Assembly: GCA_019925105.1 (NCBI GenBank)
Contig: JAHGAU010000003.1
Coordinates: 1,922,001 to 1,986,000, forward strand
From: Niebla homalea
Taxonomy: Eukaryota > Ascomycota > Lecanoromycetes > Lecanorales > Ramalinaceae
Direction: 5' to 3'
DNA: 64,000 nt
Below the pieces are notes generated by a model. It did not search any database and was not told where the DNA came from. It saw nothing but the letters and a program-made list of their open reading frames with translations. The stretch's first letter is position 1, and every line of letters starts with the position of its first letter. Shown here piece by piece: positions 11,927 to 22,032 of the stretch. Both the position numbers and the translations under genes were made by a program.

Positions 11927-12240
11927 GGTAATAAATCCCGGGGTGGTAAATCCTAGGGGGGTAAATCCCGGGGTAATAGTACCCGGGGTATTCTGCGTAA
12001 TCGTAGTAATCGTAATAATAATCATAATCGCGGTAATAAATCCCATTATAATAATAACGGTAATAATAAGAACGATAATAATAACGATAATAACGGGAAG
12101 AATAAAGATATTAAAAATAAGGATAACAGTACTTATATAGATATTATAAATACTTAAGGGGAAGGTATTAATACTTAAAAAGATATAAATACTTAAAGGA
12201 ATATAAATACTTAAAAGGAAAATAATACTTAAAGAGAAAA
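11927..12240. repeat. Low-complexity tandem-repeat tract
   Basis: Three repeat types abut. First comes about four copies of a 14-16-bp unit (g-g-t-a-a-a-t-c-c-c-g-g-g-like; 11927-11991). Next is an ATA/ACG-rich microsatellite (about 12000-12110). Last are about five copies of an 18-20-bp unit containing aatacttaa (12145-12240). A 149-codon open frame on the minus strand (11906-12355, ATG start) and a 65-codon frame on the plus strand (11943-12140) span the tract. Their proteins are runs of Ile/Leu/Ser/Thr/Gly repeats such as L-S-I-Y-I, so I read them as a by-product of repetitive DNA rather than genes. Confidence 0.65.
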
Positions 12241-12420
12241 TAATATTAATATTAAGACCGACGTTAATATAAACGTATAAATAGCTAAGATTATTACTAT
12301 AAAAATTATTATAATTATTATTACATTTATTATAATCTTTAAAAAATATACTCATAAATAGTTCTTTTTTTAGTTTTAATTAATTAATCTTTACTAAATA
12401 ATATTCTAATAATAAATATT

Positions 12421-12555
12421 AAAATCTTAATATATCCCTATTTCATCCCGGCGGGATAAGGATAAAATAAAATAAGATTTAGCCTTATTTTATCCTATAT
12501 AGGATGGGATATACATTGCTAAATCCCGTCCCATCCCGTCCCGCTTCCCGGAGTA
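12421..12555 (-). mobile_element. One end of a hAT-type MITE
   Basis: This block matches the right half of the complete MITE at 15737-16146. It shares the atcttaatatatccc lead-in, the ggataaggata tract and the terminal tcccgtcccgcttcccggagta. The terminus is outward-facing to the right at 12555. The partner end and the matching 8-bp duplication (attaaact would be expected) were not found to the left, so it is truncated or its other end has decayed. Element B1 homology resumes just to the right. Confidence 0.7.
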
Positions 12556-12570
12556 ATTAAACTCAAATCG

Positions 12571-15500
12571 GAAATATAATAAGCTATTATATACTTAATA
12601 ACGGCATAATAAAAAAGGCTTATTACGGTAAAAACGTTTATATAGAAACAGGTGGAAATTAACGCCTACGCTTAATAAGGGTAATAAATCTAAGAAAAGG
12701 AGGAATCGGAAAAGGAATATAAATAAATTTATTATTTAAACGGAAAACTAGATAATAAATCCTTTATATATAAAAGAAAAAGATAACTTATTAAAACCTA
12801 AATAATTAAAGCTTAACTTAAAAAAGTCCTTAATAAGGTTTAAATTAAGTAAATAATATTATTTTTTCTTAAGCGACCATTTATAAAACTTAATTAAAGA
12901 ATCTGTCCTTAAAAGGGACGGGTCATATTTTATACGGGCTTTATTATATTAAGCGGGCTTATATAATTAAAAAAGTTTTACGATTTTAATAAAGTTAAAT
13001 TAACGTAAAAATAGTTAATTTATTTAAATTAAAAAGGTTAACTAAATAAACGGATTAAAAATAGGGGATATAAATAATTAAATTAATTAAGTAGAAATCA
13101 AAGAAAATAAACGGAATAACCGAAATTATTTACGTAATTAAATAATAAAACGGGATAATTAAGGATTAAAAGTAGGCTATAATAATAATAATTAAATATT
13201 AAATATAAAAAATAAAGGAAAAGATATTTATTAAAATTATAACTACTAAATTAATTATAAATTATAATTAATTATAGAATACTGACAATTTCTTATATTA
13301 AATTTATAATCGGTATCGGGATTAAAAAGTGTATAACGTATTAAAGAAAAAAAGTTTATTTAAATATTATTTTAATATTAAAAATTTATAAAAAGGAATT
13401 AATAATAATTGATTAAAAAGCGAATTAATTTATATATATTTAAATAGAAATTATAATTGCCCGGTTAATATTTAAAGATATAATTTAAATAAGCGTTATT
13501 AAATAGACTTTTAATATAATAATAATTAATAAAAATAAAATAACGGTTACCGTTAACTTATTAATATTTAATATACGTTTAAATTCCGATACGTATATAA
13601 AAAGCGTAAACTTAAATATATACCGTAAAAAGCTCCTGAAAATAAGAAAGCTAAAAAACAAATTGAAAATATAAAAAATTAAAGAATATAACTTTAAATA
13701 AACTATTTAATTAATATTTTAACGGACTTTAATAATAATAAAACTATAATTATTTAACTTAATTAAGTTAATAATAACAATGCGCCTTTTAAAATATAAG
13801 GATATAATAAGAATAATCTCGGTTATTATAATTTAAATCGGAAATTTTAAAAGAACTATAAGTAAATTAACATAAATACGAGATAAATAAATAATATTAA
13901 AATTATTAATTTATATATACTTTTAAAGGGATAATTAATAAGTAAATATAAAATTAAACTAAGTTTAAGATAAATTAATTTCAGTATAAAAAGAATTAAA
14001 AATTAAAAAAGTTAAAAAAGTAAGGAAATTTAAAAGAATAAAAATAAATAAAAAAAAATAAATAAATAAAAAGGATAAAGTAAACCGCTATATAATATAA
14101 TTATAGAGTAAATAAATAATCGGATCTTACGTTTAATATCCTATTTACCGACGGAAATAATTAAGACGGGACTTAATAAATATGATAGATAATATTATTA
14201 CGTTTAGAAGGAACCTTTTTTAATATATCTTTTAAATTCATTTTTATTAAAAAAATATATATAGCTTATCAAAGGAATATAAGAATATAATTATTTATAT
14301 AAAAAAATAACCCTAAAAATACTTAATATATTACTTAATTAACAAAAAAGTATATAAGTAAATAAAATTAATATTAAAAGTTATAATAAATAATATACTT
14401 TTATAAAACATTATTAAGTATAATATTAAGCGTTGAAGAAATTTATATAGAAGTTAAAAAAATGCTTAAAGATTAATAATTAATTATTTTATTATTTTTC
14501 TTTTTTTCTTTTTTTACCTTTTTAACGGATAAATTATTATACCCTTTTAACAATTTCTTATGATTAGTATAAAAAATAAAAATAAAAATAGTACCGACAA
14601 ATAAGTAAAAATTATACGCTAACTTATAATACTTTCTTAATTACGTTAATAAAAAAAAAAAATATTGAAATTTATAAAAGTTAAAATTTAAAATAAAATT
14701 TACTTAATAGCTTTTTTAAGACGTATTTAAAGTTACGTAATAAACCTACGGAAAATATACTTATTAATAATAAAATTAAAAGAATAAAAAGAAATACCGG
14801 AAGTATATAAATAAAGGAGTAAGGTAAAAAGTAATTAATTATAAGTTTAATTTTTATAGAAAGCGGTTTTTATAGTCTTTCAATAAGTAGAATAAAGCAT
14901 ATTATATCTTTAAACGGATTAAACGTATTATACTTAAAGAAAATATAAATACGGATAATTTAAGCCTTAAAATAAATAAATATAAAATATTATATTTATT
15001 ATTATTAATAATAAAAATAATAAAGGGATTATCCTTAAAAAGATTAAGTCTTATTATATATATTCATTATTAATAAATAAGTTTTAAAAATAAAGCTATA
15101 GGAAGAATAAGTAAATATATATAAAAATAACGTTAAAATGCAAAAGTTATTTAATGATAATACGTAATATTAAAAGAGTAAATTTTATTATAAAAAAAGC
15201 AGGAGCAAGTTATTACCGGGTAGATATTTTTTTAACTTTTATACTTATAATAATTTAATTTGTTAAAAGGATATTATAAGTAATATATATATAATTAAAA
15301 TATATGTAAATAGGTATAATACGGTCCGAAGGATAAAGGTATTATAAATAGTGTTTTATTATAAGGGGAGCTGGAAAAAAAGAAATTAAGGAAGACTTAA
15401 AACTTATACATAAATATATAAAGGAATAAAAAAATTAAAAAAGTTAATTAAAAATAAAATCACTTTATATATACTTTAAGAAAGGAAAGTAAAATTAAGT

Positions 15501-15621
15501 AATCCAATAAGGAACCTATACCTTACTTACTTATATAGGGGCTACGGCTTATCTTCAATTATACTCCATTATTACTTGCTATTTCATTACTTTTATACTT
15601 TTATTCCTTCCTATCTTTTCT
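12571..15621 (+). mobile_element. B1: 3' part of a Ty3/Gypsy element (same family as B2)
   Basis: Reading rightward, this segment aligns with the reverse complement of B2 from about 26050 down to 22738. Shared landmarks include ttcttaagYRaccRtttata, the block ccttaaaagggacgggt (about 12914), and the sequence running into the LTR. It ends with an LTR (15372-15621) preceded by a purine tract, ataaggggagc. Integrase and RT regions are absent, so about 3 kb of the post-integrase region is all that remains. The left end abuts the MITE end at 12555, suggesting truncation there. No frame is intact. Confidence 0.75.
15372..15621 (+). repeat. B-family 3' LTR of B1 (250 bp)
   Basis: The LTR starts TGGAAAAAAAG and ends CTATCTTTTCT. 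It is about 250 bp, the same length as the two B2 LTRs and the solo copies. It is more AT-shifted than the solo copies at 16241 and 24027. The flanking 5-mers (ggagc, acctt) do not match, as expected when the left neighbour is internal sequence rather than a target site. Confidence 0.8.
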
Positions 15622-15728
15622 ACCTTCCTTTATTCTTTTTAGAATAAATCTTACTTCAAGTTAAGTAAATTTAAAACGATATAACGTTTTTATTTATTAA
15701 AATATATAATCTTTATATCGTTATGTTA
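15622..15728. other. Short AT-rich spacer
   Basis: Sequence between the B1 LTR and the target duplication of the MITE; nothing recognisable. Confidence 0.5.
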
Positions 15729-15736
15729 TTTATAAG

Positions 15737-16146
15737 TACTCCGGGAAGCGGGACGGGATATATCCCATGGGATAGGGACGGGATAGGGACGGGATAGGGA
15801 TGGGACGGGATAAAGTGAATAATATCTTATCCCGCGTTAATGCGGGATAAAACGGGATGGGATCGGGATATCTTAAGATCCCGTTAGGTAAATAAAATTA
15901 CTATAAATAATATATATATTATTATATATAAGTAAATTAAAAGTAAGAAATCTAAAATTTCAATTTTATAAGTAAATTATTTATTTAAATTAATTAGCCC
16001 CGTTAAGCCTTAAGATCTTAATATATCCCGGTCTTATCCCGTCGGAATAAGGATAGGATAGGATAAGATTTAGTTTTATCCCGTCCTATACGGGATAAGA
16101 TAAGTAAATCGAAAAACCGTCTTATCCCGTCCCGCTTCCCGCAGTA
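15737..16146. mobile_element. Complete 410-bp hAT-type MITE
   Basis: The terminal inverted repeats are TACTCCGGGAAGCGGGACGG at the left and the reverse complement of TACTGCGGGAAGCGGGACGG at the right, with one mismatch. A perfect 8-bp target duplication tttataag flanks the element (15729-15736 and 16147-16154). 8-bp duplications are typical of the hAT superfamily, though no transposase is present to confirm it. The left subterminal region has about four copies of an 11-bp unit GGGATAGGGAC (15769-15810) and a hairpin atcccgc/gcgggat (about 15829-15848). The central part is AT-rich. Confidence 0.88.
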
Positions 16147-16240
16147 TTTATAAGTATATAAATAGTAAAGTTAGCGTATATAATTTAAATCTAAACCCCA
16201 AAAAGGCTTAGTAGTATAATGTTAAGTTATTTATAATACC

Positions 16241-16492
16241 TGGAAAGGGGGAGACCAAGGAAGACATAAAACTTGTGAATAGGTATATAACGGAATGAAA
16301 ACACCAAAAAGGGCTAATTAAGGGTGGAATTACTTCATATATACTTTAAAAAGGGAGAGTAAGATTAAGGGGATTATTATATAGAATTTATACCTTACCA
16401 CTTATATGGGGGCTGCGGCCCATCTTCAATTGCACTCCATTGCGACTCGCTATTTCATCACTTTTGCACTTTCCTTCCTTCCCATCTTTTCT
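16241..16492 (+). repeat. Solo LTR of element B with 5-bp target duplication
   Basis: This is a 252-bp B LTR, TGGAAAGGGG...CATCTTTTCT, flanked by atacc on both sides (16236-16240 and 16493-16497). It is GC-richer than the B1 and B2 LTRs and therefore younger or less mutated. Its end is TG...CT rather than the usual TG...CA. An open frame from 16406 running out of the LTR has no protein-like content. Confidence 0.85.
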
Positions 16493-16497
16493 ATACC

Positions 16498-17910
16498 TTA
16501 TAATAAATCATTTTTTAAAAAACGTTTTATAGTTCAACTTTATTTACGGAAGTTATTATTATCAAGCTTAAAAAGCTTATATAAAGCCGGCTTTATAAGG
16601 GATTCACTGAAAATATTTAGAAGTAATTTAATTATTCTTATGGTAAATACCTTAAATAACGATAATATCGTCCTTTTGAATTCAGTACTATTATTATTAA
16701 AAGTATAAAGTATATATTATGCTTAATGAAATAAATATCATTATATTAAGTTACCTTCTCCGGTATCCTTATAATTGTAGTTATTAAGGTATTAAAGGTT
16801 GAAATTATGGTTATTTTATGGTCTTAAATAATTATATAAACGTTATAAATATTACCTAAATATTATATTACGATTAATTATTTTATTAACCGATTTTATA
16901 ACCTAATATAATATATATAAATAAGTATAGTATATAAAAGAAAAGTAAATAAGCTTAATTATTTATTTAAGTTTATCATTATGTAAATTTATTTATACCG
17001 TAATAACGACCGTTTTTATATCTATCCTAAGAGCCGTTCAATGACCGTATACCTACCGTACTTTATGTACCGATATACCTATAATACCGTTAATAAAAGG
17101 CCGTTTAATAGACCTTTATGCGATAGGGTCGCTGCCAAGACAACCGCGGAATACCCCCCGTGCATCACTATCTAAGTATCCCTCGCTTTGCTAATATGGC
17201 AGCACCTTCTATATAGGGTAAAGCGCGGTTTGAGAGCCAATAATAAATTTTATATATAAGTTTAAGTAGACGGGCCATTTTTTAATACCCTTTAACGCCT
17301 GGCCCTATATATACCCTCTTAATATGCCTGGTTTTTATACGTATACCGGCCTTTATATAATGGATAAAAGTAACCTTATAATATTTACGTAAGTTTCATT
17401 TTATAAGTAATATTTTTATCTATTATATATAGTACTGGACGGTTACGGTAAACCTTTTTGTAAGCAATATAAATTTATTTCTTAAATAAATAATATTATT
17501 AATATAACGGTATTAATATTTTAAGATTATTATTATTAAAGCGGTAATTACGTATACGTATTTATTTAGCTAGTTTACGAGTATAATTAATTATAATAAG
17601 CCTTTAGAACTTATTCCGCTTTATTTTAAAGTTAAAGTAATTAAGTTTATAAAGGAGTTATATATTTAAAGCGGCTATATAAATAATAAAATAGAATAAT
17701 TTTTATTAATAGTAATAATTATTATAATTATTATATAAGTACTTTACTTATTATTAAGGATTATTATTTAAGGTATTTATATATGTATTATAGTCTATAA
17801 CTAGCTATAAGAACGGTAAAAAGAAATTATTATTAAGGGAGACAATATATAAGGTTTATAGAAAATTTTTACTGTAAAAAAAATTAAAAAGATAAATATT
17901 CTAGGACCTA
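16498..17910. other. AT-rich region with a GC-richer island
   Basis: No gene was recognised. The stretch about 17128-17245 stands out. It keeps CpA/TpG and has normal base composition, with gctgccaag near its left side and ggcagcacc near its right. It may be a small recent insertion, but I could not define termini: acctt occurs on both sides but the ends do not resemble a known element. The remainder is RIP-like. Confidence 0.45.
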
Positions 17911-17915
17911 ATAAC

Positions 17916-18130
17916 TGTTAGAGTGCAAGCCCCTCTAGGGTGGTTGGAAGGCAAAGGGTATATTACGTATAATTAAAGATATAAAGGTATAGAAGTATAG
18001 GAATAAAGGGGCCGAAGGCCCTAATATACCCAGTCGGTAACACTCCCTATGCCGGAGTAACCCCGGGTTAAGCCCGGGGTAGGCCCGGTAGGGCCTGCAT
18101 TTGGGCTACTATCACCCTTAAACCCTAACA
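17916..18130 (-). repeat. A1 3' LTR (215 bp), largely spared by RIP
   Basis: The LTR has TGTTAGAG...CCCTAACA ends as written on the plus strand and is exactly 215 bp, matching both A2 LTRs. Internal palindromes include ccccgggttaagcccgggg (about 18061) and ggggccgaaggccc (about 18008). It stays GC-rich while the coding region of the same element is nearly all A/T. Confidence 0.9.
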
Positions 18131-18445
18131 TTACCCCCCCCCTTAGGAAAGGCTCGCTTTCGAGCCTGTAAGCACGTCAAAAGGAAAAAAAAAAATTGGA
18201 CTCAAAATCACCCTTCTTACCCGTCACTATTTAGCCGGGTAACTGAAGTAAGAATCGCAGATCACCCAGCTTACCCGTCACTGGTTTGGCCGGGTAAGTA
18301 ATGTAAGAACTATAAGGGTAGTATCGTAGCGGTAGCCGGGTAAGTAATATGAGTATATGGGGGTGGGATCGTGGCAATGGCCCCTATAATAAGCCCTAAA
18401 ACGTGATTTCATCCGGGGGGGCTTTGGGGTAGGTATTGTTTTTTA
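18131..18445 (-). repeat. A1 polypurine tract and 3' hairpin repeats
   Basis: Next to the LTR is a C-rich run (purine tract CCTAAGGGGGG-type on the element strand), fitting a polypurine tract. Beyond it are a hairpin ggctcg/cgagcc (about 18151-18166) and tandem units of about 55 bp, each holding a stem TTACCCG...CGGGTAA (18217-18242 and 18271-18297), with a partial third unit near 18331-18345. A2 carries one more complete unit, so copy number varies. RIP-type decay starts abruptly after about 18445. Confidence 0.75.
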
Positions 18446-19693
18446 CGATTTACTTTTTTTTTTAAAATATATTACTTAATTTTCTTACTTTATATATTAA
18501 ATTTATATTAATTAAGGGGCGTATAATCTATATAAGGAAATAATATTAATAATAATCGTTTTAATAACTTTAAAAAGCTATAAAGTTATTTTAAAGGGCT
18601 TTTAAACTTAATAAAATCGAAATATATAATTTATAATATTAATTTTTAAACCCAGAGAAATCATTATTTAACTTAAATAACCAAGGTAACCTTTAAAAAT
18701 TACTTAAAATATAATAATATCCTTTAAATCTCCGGTTATAATCCGGGTTTATTCGGGTATTTCTTATAAAAAGCTTTAATTAATCCTTAAATATAAAAGA
18801 ATTCTTTAACGTTAATATAATATTAAATATTATCCGGGAGTAAATTTATTTATTTAACTTTATATTATAACCTTTATTTTTAATTAATAAGTTAAGAATT
18901 AATAATTTTTTTAAGTTTTTATTCTTTAATACTTTTTTTATTTATAATAATAAATTTTAAGGGTAGATTAATTTATCCCGGTAAAATTAATTTCTTTTTA
19001 ATTAAAATACGGATTAAATTATTTATATAAAAAATAGAATAAACTTAAAAATTACTTAAAACGTTTATTCTATAAAAAGAATAATATTATTTAAAAATAG
19101 TATAAGGACCTAAATATTTATAATTAAATTTTTTAAGTTAATTAATTATTAAATATTTAATGTTTACGTAAACCTTATTATTAATTTTAAACTTTACGTT
19201 TTTATATTAATAATTAACTTATTTAAATATTTTATCGTAAGCCTTATTAAGATTGAAGCGGGCTATATTTAGAATTTTTATATAATTTTATTAATATTAA
19301 TAATTTCTTTAACTTGAAGTTATTTATAAATAATAATATATTTAATTCTATTAAACTTACATAATATCCTTAAGTAAAAATCCTTATTAAAATAAAAAAA
19401 TATTATTTTAATCAATTAATTTAAGTTATTATTATTTATAAATTCCATTATAAATAATTATTATATTTAATCATTTTATAAGTAATTTACGTAAATCCGG
19501 AATCTTTATTTTATTTCTTAATTTATTCTTTTGGTTTAATTATTATTTTTTACGTAATAAAAAATCGAAATTTAAAAATTAATTTTAAATTAATATAATA
19601 AAGAATACTATATTTTATTAATAAATTAAGGGTTACGATTTAAAATAATTTTATTTAAAAAATTATAATACTTAAATATTTCCTTAATAAAAA
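18446..19693 (-). pseudogene. A1 pol, integrase-side segment, destroyed by RIP
   Basis: This aligns with A2 from about 56030 down to 54840, the 3' part of pol with the integrase end. Matching blocks include ccgggtttat(t/c)cgg around 18743 and the region reading into 18850. Stops are dense and no domain is intact. It breaks at TRIM-2a with target duplication aaaaa. Confidence 0.7.
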
Positions 19694-19854
19694 TGTCACG
19701 GTATGGATTATGGGAGGATTCCTTGGCACGGAGCGGGCTTACCTTGTTCCGGTGCTTGGCGCGTATCCTTATATTTCTCACCTTTATAGCTGGATAGCTA
19801 TTTATTATATATTTTACACCCACTTACTTCATGTATACCGCATTTCTCGTGATA
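19694..19854 (-). repeat. TRIM-2a LTR (left)
   Basis: This 161-bp copy carries RIP-type transitions against the right LTR in both directions. On the minus strand it keeps an ATG-started frame (M-G-V-K-Y-I-I-N-S-Y-P-A-I-K-V), parallel to the frame in the right LTR. Confidence 0.85.
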
Positions 19855-19947
19855 AATAATAGCAATAGCTAGTGTTTAGCTATCACTGCAGATCGATTTT
19901 AACCTCTACTGCCTTAAGTCAACTTGGCTATATTGTAACTTATTTAT

Positions 19948-20506
19948 CTAATCCCTTATTATTAATAAAGCAGATCCTTTTAATAGGACACCTGTTAAAC
20001 CGATAATACCTTCATCATAAGCTTCATCGAGCTCGGCCTTATCATTATCTTCATCACCGTTATATTTATCAGCTCTTAAATCCATTGGATTACCTTTAAT
20101 AGCTTAAACTTCACCTATAAAATCCAGGACTTTATCATTAACACCTTTATTAGCAAGCTTATTAGCTAGCTACTTCTCACTTAAACCCTACCTCACTATC
20201 TATAACCTCTATATGAGATTTGTACCTTTTAAATCTCTTATTAAATTAACACCCTTAGTTAAAGTGTCACTATTAAAGGTGGTACCACCTATAACACTCA
20301 AAGACCTCCTTAATAAATTTGCACTTAACTTGAGTGTACTACCCTTGAATCCATCCTTATCAGTTAAACCACCCGCTCCCGTAGTAAAGACCTTACCTGC
20401 TCCGCAAGCAAAAACCTTACCTGCTCCGTTACCTTTACCGCAAATTGCTCCCGCAGTATTAAAGAAAAAGCCCTTAGTTAAAATACGTTTAATTACAGTG
20501 GATTAA
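19948..20506 (-). pseudogene. Decayed reading frame in TRIM-2a, function unknown
   Basis: On the minus strand the frame from 20506 down to 20213 is open without interruption, and continues to 19948 with only TAG/TAA stops at positions where CAG/CAA would fit. It has strongly protein-like content. It first gives a Gly/Ala/Lys-rich part (TAGAICGKGNGAGKVF). Near 20000-20120 follows a charged part reading MDLRADKYNGDEDNDKAEL. The shadow frame on the plus strand at 20213-20506 is Pro/Leu-rich and I reject it. I do not recognise the family; it is not RT, integrase or a CCHC gag. An upstream protein-like stretch on the same strand (about 20520-20900) is in another frame, so the original start is unresolved. 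Confidence 0.55.
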
Positions 20507-21163
20507 AAGGGAAGAGATATTATAAAAGCTGGGATGGCAAATCTCGATAATAAGTTATTGAACGTTTATAAACTCTAATATACCTTTAAGTGTTAATTTT
20601 ATAATAACTTATTATTACTTATTCTTATAAAGACCGGCTGGAAATATATACTCCGTCGCTACAGTCTGGATAAACTTATTTATAATAAGTATAAAGCGAG
20701 CTATAATAATTAAAACTATAATAATAAACCGGAGAATATCTATACCTTATATAAGCGTATTTACATATTTCATAAATACGGGGTTAATCTATATTAATAT
20801 TGACCTTAAGATACGACTCGGTAATACTACGTAGTTACCAAGTAAGATATAATTACGGCAATATTTCGGAGATCAGGTTTTTAAGCGATTCAGCTTAATC
20901 GTAATCCTTAATAACCACGACTATATCCCGGGTAGATTATGACAATTACTCGGCTTATACCCTTTTTCGGTTTTTTCGATTTTTCCAATATATAATTTTA
21001 TAGGCCTTTATTTCTTAATATCCATATATCCAATTAATATAATCTATATATTCAGAGCTTCCCCTCGGTCACCTTTATTACCGAGTATATTAACATTTAT
21101 AATATTTTATGGTAAATATGGTACGACGTGGACGTCGCTTGTTTCTCTTTTTTATAAGCATAT

Positions 21164-21324
21164 TATCACGGTATAGATCATGGGAGGATTCTTTGGCACG
21201 GAGCGGGCTTACCTTGTTCCGGTGCTTAACGCGCACCCTCATATTTCTCACCTTTATAGCTGGATAGCCACTCATCATACATTTTACACCCACTCACTTT
21301 ATGCATACCGCATTTCTCGTAACA
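21164..21324 (-). repeat. TRIM-2a LTR (right)
   Basis: This 161-bp copy is the 5' LTR if the element runs on the minus strand. On that strand it includes ctataaaggtgag, a TATA-like sequence, and an ATG at 21293 that opens a 67-codon frame running out of the LTR (MGVKCMMSGYPAIKVRN...) to a stop at about 21090. Confidence 0.85.
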
Positions 21325-21329
21325 AAAAA

Positions 21330-21871
21330 GTTAAATTATTTCTTTAATAAAGGTTTTTTCTTTTTTATTATAATAAAAAATATAATATCAACTTTTAAAT
21401 AATATATAAATTACGGTAAAAATAACGTTTATATTTTTATATTTAAATAATTTAATAATAAAGTTAATTAAAAAATTAATTTATTTTTATTTCGGGATTT
21501 TTAATTCAAAAAGTAATCTTATAAACTTATATTACGCAACTTTAAATTAAAAATAAATATCGTAATTTAAAATATAACGGTTAATATCGTTTTATAAATT
21601 AAATTAAAAAAAATATTAAGAAGTAAATTTAATTATATAATTCCGGCCGGAATAATTATTAATTAATTTATTATAAATATATTTTAAGACCTTTATAATA
21701 AATAACGTTAATATTTATAATTTATTTTTATTAATAAGGATATCGGATTAAACTTTAACTTTAATTAAAAGTATATATTTAAAGTTAAATAATTTATTTT
21801 CCGTAATTACTTTTTTAAACTCCGTTAAGCCCTTATTAATACAATTAACTTTACGGATTTACTTATAAAAT
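21330..21871 (-). pseudogene. A1 pol segment between TRIM-2a and solo LTR
   Basis: This aligns with A2 about 54210-54780 (integrase N-terminal side); for example tccggccgg(a/c)ataa near 21643 has its partner near 54478. The segment is RIP-dead. It ends at the aaaat duplication of the solo LTR. Confidence 0.75.
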
Positions 21872-22027
21872 TGTTGGTGTATGGACCAAAAAGTGTGATA
21901 ATGTATGAATAATGATTCTACCTGAATGCAGATGGGATCCTAAGGATCATCTGTCCTCTACGTACAAAGAGTGTCCTATACCTATGAATGCTCCCGCGTA
22001 TCCCCCATGCTATGTATCCACATAACA
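21872..22027. repeat. Solo LTR, family C (156 bp)
   Basis: TGTTGGTGTATGG...CCACATAACA has TG...CA ends and a perfect 5-bp duplication aaaat (21867-21871 and 22028-22032). It is unmutated and lies inside RIP-destroyed A1 sequence, so it is a recent insertion. No other copy is present in the window. Confidence 0.85.
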
Positions 22028-22032
22028 AAAAT

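Larger units (their letters stand above)
9169..12420. other. Anonymous RIP-like AT-rich region with small tandem repeats
   Basis: No transposon ends, conserved motifs or credible gene could be identified over about 3.2 kb. Two local repeats are listed separately (10231-10433 and 11927-12240). The DNA is continuous with 2704-3363 if LINE1 is removed, so this was the LINE1 target. Confidence 0.5.
19694..21324 (-). mobile_element. TRIM-2a: 1631-bp non-autonomous LTR element with a coding remnant
   Basis: Two 161-bp direct repeats (19694-19854 and 21164-21324) with TG...CA-type ends (TGTCACGG...CGTGAtA and TaTCACGG...CGTaACA) flank about 1.3 kb. The 5-bp duplication aaaaa is perfect (19689-19693, 21325-21329). 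Mutation is light compared with the surroundings. No RT or integrase is present. I assign it to the minus strand because that strand carries the protein-like frame (separate entry); no clear primer site or purine tract confirms the direction. Two RIP-decayed copies lie at 59228-60894 and 62930 onward. Confidence 0.85.

Noticed and set aside
12421..16146. 12421-15890 as one hAT element bounded by the two MITE ends
   Set aside because: The ends at 12555 and 15737 face each other the wrong way round, and 15737 pairs with 16146 by its 8-bp duplication.
15372..16492. The two plus-strand B LTRs here as the ends of one short element
   Set aside because: Outer flanks do not match, and the right copy has its own atacc duplication on both sides, so it is a separate solo LTR.
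16406..16708. 100-codon plus-strand frame
   Set aside because: It begins inside a solo LTR and continues into decayed DNA; other B LTR copies do not keep a related downstream frame.
17916..18445. 17916-18445 as 5' LTR and leader of a plus-strand element
   Set aside because: The same-family copy A2 has RT and integrase on the plus strand with this block at its 3' end, so in A1 it is the 3' LTR of a minus-strand element.
20213..20506. Pro/Leu-rich plus-strand frame in TRIM-2a
   Set aside because: It is the shadow of the more protein-like minus-strand frame, which extends further and shows Q-to-stop decay.
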